Position numbers and translations under genes: made by a program. Positions 43,441 to 45,569 of a DNA stretch of 45,569 nucleotides are shown here, one piece after another (within the stretch, counting starts at the first letter, position 1; each line of letters opens with the position of its first letter). The notes beneath the pieces were generated by a model, which saw only the letters and a program-made list of their open reading frames with translations, was not told where the DNA came from and did no database searches. Source of the stretch: Spirochaetaceae bacterium (lineage in GTDB: Bacteria; Spirochaetota; Spirochaetia; SZUA-6; DRHE01); contig CP070696.1 in assembly GCA_020353535.1 (NCBI GenBank), positions 1,615,461 to 1,661,029 of the forward strand. Reading direction: 5' to 3'.

Positions 43441-44301
43441 TCAGCCGGCGAGACTGCGAAGAACCGGGAGCATCTGCCTGAATCCGTCTTCAAAGGTTCC
43501 GTTGTCCGGCCTGTAGACACTCTCGATCGATATGACTCCCTGGTAGTTGTCTCGCCTCAAGGCGGACATGATGCCTTCGAGGTACGGAGCCATGGCTCCC
43601 TCCCCTAAGGGACAGAACGTGACCGTGGCCTTGGCGATATCGATCTTGCAGTCCTTGATGTGGATGTGGGCTATGAGGTCCTTGATCTGTTCGTAGGCAT
43701 CGGGGTAGGGGATATCCGTGCAGTACAGAGTGTTGGGAATGTCCCAGATGACCTTGAGGTGTTTCGTTCCCAGATCATCGATGAGTTTTCGCGCCAGATA
43801 CCCCGAGGTGATCATGGCGTTGTTTCCCGTCTCCACAGCCAGGGTGATGCCGGCGTCCTCGGCCGCCTGCACGGGTGCTTCCATCAGCTTCAGCAGTTTG
43901 TCCCAGGAGCCTGTGGAGGCTACCCACTTTTCGGCTCCGTTGTGGCCGAAGATGATCATCTCTTTTCGAAAGCTCATGATCCTTACCAGGTTCGTCCCCA
44001 GCTCTTTGGCTACCGCGATGCTGCGCTTCAATCCCTCCAGATGCTTCTTGTAAGGTTCGTCTGCAGGCTCGGTGGCCATCACCAGCAGTCCCACGAAGTT
44101 GTGCCGGGTGATGCAGGGTACTTTGACCTTGTACTGAGCCACCAGCTGCTTTATCTTCTGCACCTCTTCGGGGCTGTGGTCCCCGATTTCCTTGTCCCAT
44201 ACGAACTGCAGCTCCGCATATTCCAGGTCCTGCTGGGACATCACGTTCAGGGCATATTCCAGGTCCCGGCTGATGCCGTCGGTGATTACTCCTATTTTCA
44301 T
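43441..44301 (-). CDS. Sugar-phosphate isomerase/epimerase-like TIM barrel
   Basis: This is a 286-residue xylose-isomerase-like TIM barrel. Likely metal ligands are in ITLAVETGN (Glu), LKVIWDIPN (Asp), HIHIKDCK (His) and ISIESV (Glu). It is distinct from the IolO-like protein. The ATG at 44301 has AAAGGAG nine bases upstream and is preferred over GTG 44310. It starts 13 bases after the dehydrogenase gene ends, so the two are in one operon. The substrate is not identifiable. Confidence 0.86.
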   Translation of the reverse strand: MKIGVITDGISRDLEYALNVMSQQDLEYAELQFVWDKEIGDHSPEEVQKIKQLVAQYKVKVPCITRHNFVGLLVMATEPADEPYKKHLEGLKRSIAVAKELGTNLVRIMSFRKEMIIFGHNGAEKWVASTGSWDKLLKLMEAPVQAAEDAGITLAVETGNNAMITSGYLARKLIDDLGTKHLKVIWDIPNTLYCTDIPYPDAYEQIKDLIAHIHIKDCKIDIAKATVTFCPLGEGAMAPYLEGIMSALRRDNYQGVISIESVYRPDNGTFEDGFRQMLPVLRSLAG

Positions 44302-44314
44302 CTGTTGCACTCCT

Positions 44315-45208
44315 TTACGATTGCTTTACTTCAGTGCCCGCGATCTGCTCGAGGAGCTTAACCACGGACCAGACGTCCTCATCCGGAAACATGGATTTCC
44401 CGGCCTGGAACAACTCATAGGCAGCGGCGGCGGTGAACATGGCCGCCCCCTGCTCCTTGGCCATTTTCATAGATATGCTGATATCCTTGTACATCGTGCC
44501 CATATGGCTTCCGGTTCCCTTGAACCTGCGCTCCATGATCAGCTTGGCGCAGTTCTTGAACAAGGGGCTGGCCACGGCACTGGTGCTGTACACCTCATAG
44601 AGGGTCTCGGCCTTCACTCCCGCTTTGACCCCGAGGACGAGGGATTCGAAGATCGCGGTGTAGCTGGCTCCGATCAAGGCCTGCAGGGACGCCTTTACCG
44701 TCTGGCCGGTACCGATCTGCTCCCCGACGTGAAAGATGTTCTGACCGATGGCCTCCAGGACATCCCTGCAATCGTCCAAAACTTCCTTTTTCGCCGCCGC
44801 CATCAAGGTCAGGGTGCCGTTGTCCGCACCGGATTTCCCACCGCTCACCGGAGAATCGATCAGGTTCACGCCCTTGGCGACGATCGGCAGCTCCACTTCC
44901 CGGATCTCGCTCGGGTGTATGGTCGCGGTGATGATGATAGTGGATCCCGGAGTGAGGGCCTCCAGCAGACCGCTCTCACCGAGGATGACCTCCTTGACCT
45001 GATCGCCGTTGAGCACCATGACGAACACCGCCACCGCAGCGGCGGCGACCTCCCGGCAGTTGCCGGCCGCTTTGCCGCCCAGATCGACCAGCTGTTGCCG
45101 GCGATCCTCCCGTATGTCAAACCCAGTCAGATCAAATCCGCTTTTCAACAGATTTTTCGCCAACCCGATACCCATGTCGCCCAAACCGACTATTCCGACT
45201 CTTTTCAT
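44315..45208 (-). CDS. 3-hydroxyisobutyrate dehydrogenase family oxidoreductase
   Basis: This is a 297-residue beta-hydroxyacid dehydrogenase. The Rossmann motif is VGIVGLGDMGIGLAKNL, DSPVSGGKSGADNGTL is the substrate-binding motif, and GTGQTVKASLQALIG carries the catalytic Lys. The lack of the usual Asn after the Lys (SLQ) matches the LtnD-like branch that oxidises four-carbon sugar acids such as threonate, rather than 3-hydroxyisobutyrate. A GGAGGAG site precedes its start. It follows the ABC permease gene by 82 bases. Confidence 0.87.
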   Translation of the reverse strand: MKRVGIVGLGDMGIGLAKNLLKSGFDLTGFDIREDRRQQLVDLGGKAAGNCREVAAAAVAVFVMVLNGDQVKEVILGESGLLEALTPGSTIIITATIHPSEIREVELPIVAKGVNLIDSPVSGGKSGADNGTLTLMAAAKKEVLDDCRDVLEAIGQNIFHVGEQIGTGQTVKASLQALIGASYTAIFESLVLGVKAGVKAETLYEVYSTSAVASPLFKNCAKLIMERRFKGTGSHMGTMYKDISISMKMAKEQGAAMFTAAAAYELFQAGKSMFPDEDVWSVVKLLEQIAGTEVKQS

Positions 45209-45290
45209 AACTTCAGCTCTCCTCCGGCAGTTAGATTTATGGTTCCTTGTTTAACGATTGGATTTCAGGGGTGCACGCTTTGTTGAAGCA

Positions 45291-45569
45291 TCAGCCTTTC
45301 ACACTTCCAGCCAGCAGTCCCCCTGCGATTCGCTTGTAGATCGCAATGAAAAACAACAGCACCGGAAAGGTGACGATGGTTCCGGCGGCCATGATCTCCC
45401 CCCAGGCTAGAACATCACCCTGGCGCATGGCTGTGACCCCCACGGTCACCGTGGTCCGGGTGGGCGACTGAATGAGGGCCAGAGGATACATGAAATCGTT
45501 CCATGAATCTGTCAGGATGTAGATGGCAGTGGCAATGATCCCTGGCAGGGCCAGCGGAAAAATGACCCG
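45291..45569 (-). CDS. Carbohydrate ABC transporter permease (MalG type), 3' part
   Basis: The last 92 codons of a membrane permease run off the right edge, and the frame is open to the end. The piece RVIFPLALPGIIATAIYI belongs to the end of the EAA loop that contacts the ATPase. TDSWNDFMYPLAL and the final ALLFFIAIYKRIAGGLLAGSVKG-like tail (here VLLFFIAIYKRIAGG then LLAGSVKG) are those of MalG/UgpE-type sugar permeases. It would import the sugar used by the enzymes downstream on the same strand. Confidence 0.88.
   Translation of the reverse strand, partial: RVIFPLALPGIIATAIYILTDSWNDFMYPLALIQSPTRTTVTVGVTAMRQGDVLAWGEIMAAGTIVTFPVLLFFIAIYKRIAGGLLAGSVKG

Noticed and set aside
44192..45286. 364-codon plus-strand frame at the right end
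   Set aside because: It is the antisense of the 3-hydroxyisobutyrate-dehydrogenase-like gene and part of the isomerase gene, both well supported.

Overview
The window looks like a chromosomal segment of a free-living, carbohydrate-using Gram-negative bacterium of moderately high GC. A member of the Spirochaetota is my best guess, at moderate to low confidence. The hints are loose, non-E. coli-like lipoboxes on the two lipoproteins, a lipoprotein built of FlgD-like Ig repeats plus an OmpA domain, a TPR-type exported protein, and a Thermotoga-type inositol pathway. No rRNA, tRNA, CRISPR array or insertion sequence was seen.

Layout. Positions 1-4100 hold the end of an EAL-domain c-di-GMP phosphodiesterase, a CE7 acetyl esterase, an extended SDR and an exported TPR protein. 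Positions 4119-6668 are a broken LAL/MalT-type regulator. Positions 6805-10500 carry a conserved small protein and an envelope operon: an Ig-repeat/OmpA lipoprotein, a Cu/Zn-SOD-like lipoprotein without a normal copper site, and a small helical protein, closed by a terminator. A serine dehydrogenase proteinase-like gene and mtfA follow. Positions 12381-16112 are a run of decayed minus-strand genes: an ion permease, a PTS EIIA-CBS protein and a Kup potassium transporter. Positions 16552-22456 hold an Omp85-like barrel, a CusRS-like two-component system, an htrA protease with a CusR-type palindrome in its promoter, and a YugP-type metallopeptidase. Positions 22594-33093 hold DNA polymerase IV, an M28-like membrane protein, a nitroreductase, a PilZ protein with an ATPase of the anti-sigma/kinase fold, a divergent 1043-residue cyclase/ATPase/TPR-like protein, a Ycf46-like AAA ATPase and a flavodoxin-like protein.

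Positions 33108-45569 are a sugar and polyol catabolic region. Its core matches the inositol pathway known from Thermotoga maritima: an IolG-like dehydrogenase, zinc dehydrogenases (IolM candidates), an IolN-like ring hydrolase and an IolO-like epimerase. An XRE-cupin regulator sits between them, and two copies of an ATCA-N6-TGAT site lie in the two promoter regions. A second, minus-strand set (ABC permease, 3-hydroxyisobutyrate-dehydrogenase-like enzyme, TIM-barrel isomerase, PCC-domain protein, aldo/keto reductase) runs off the right edge. A DUF4160/DUF2442 pair lies between two copies of the 3' end of an oxidoreductase gene.

The most unusual overall feature is gene decay. Five genes are broken by stops, frameshifts or loss of internal blocks, and four of these lost a block that normally carries a conserved family motif. 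This is either real recent degradation or a defect in the sequence; raw reads would decide.
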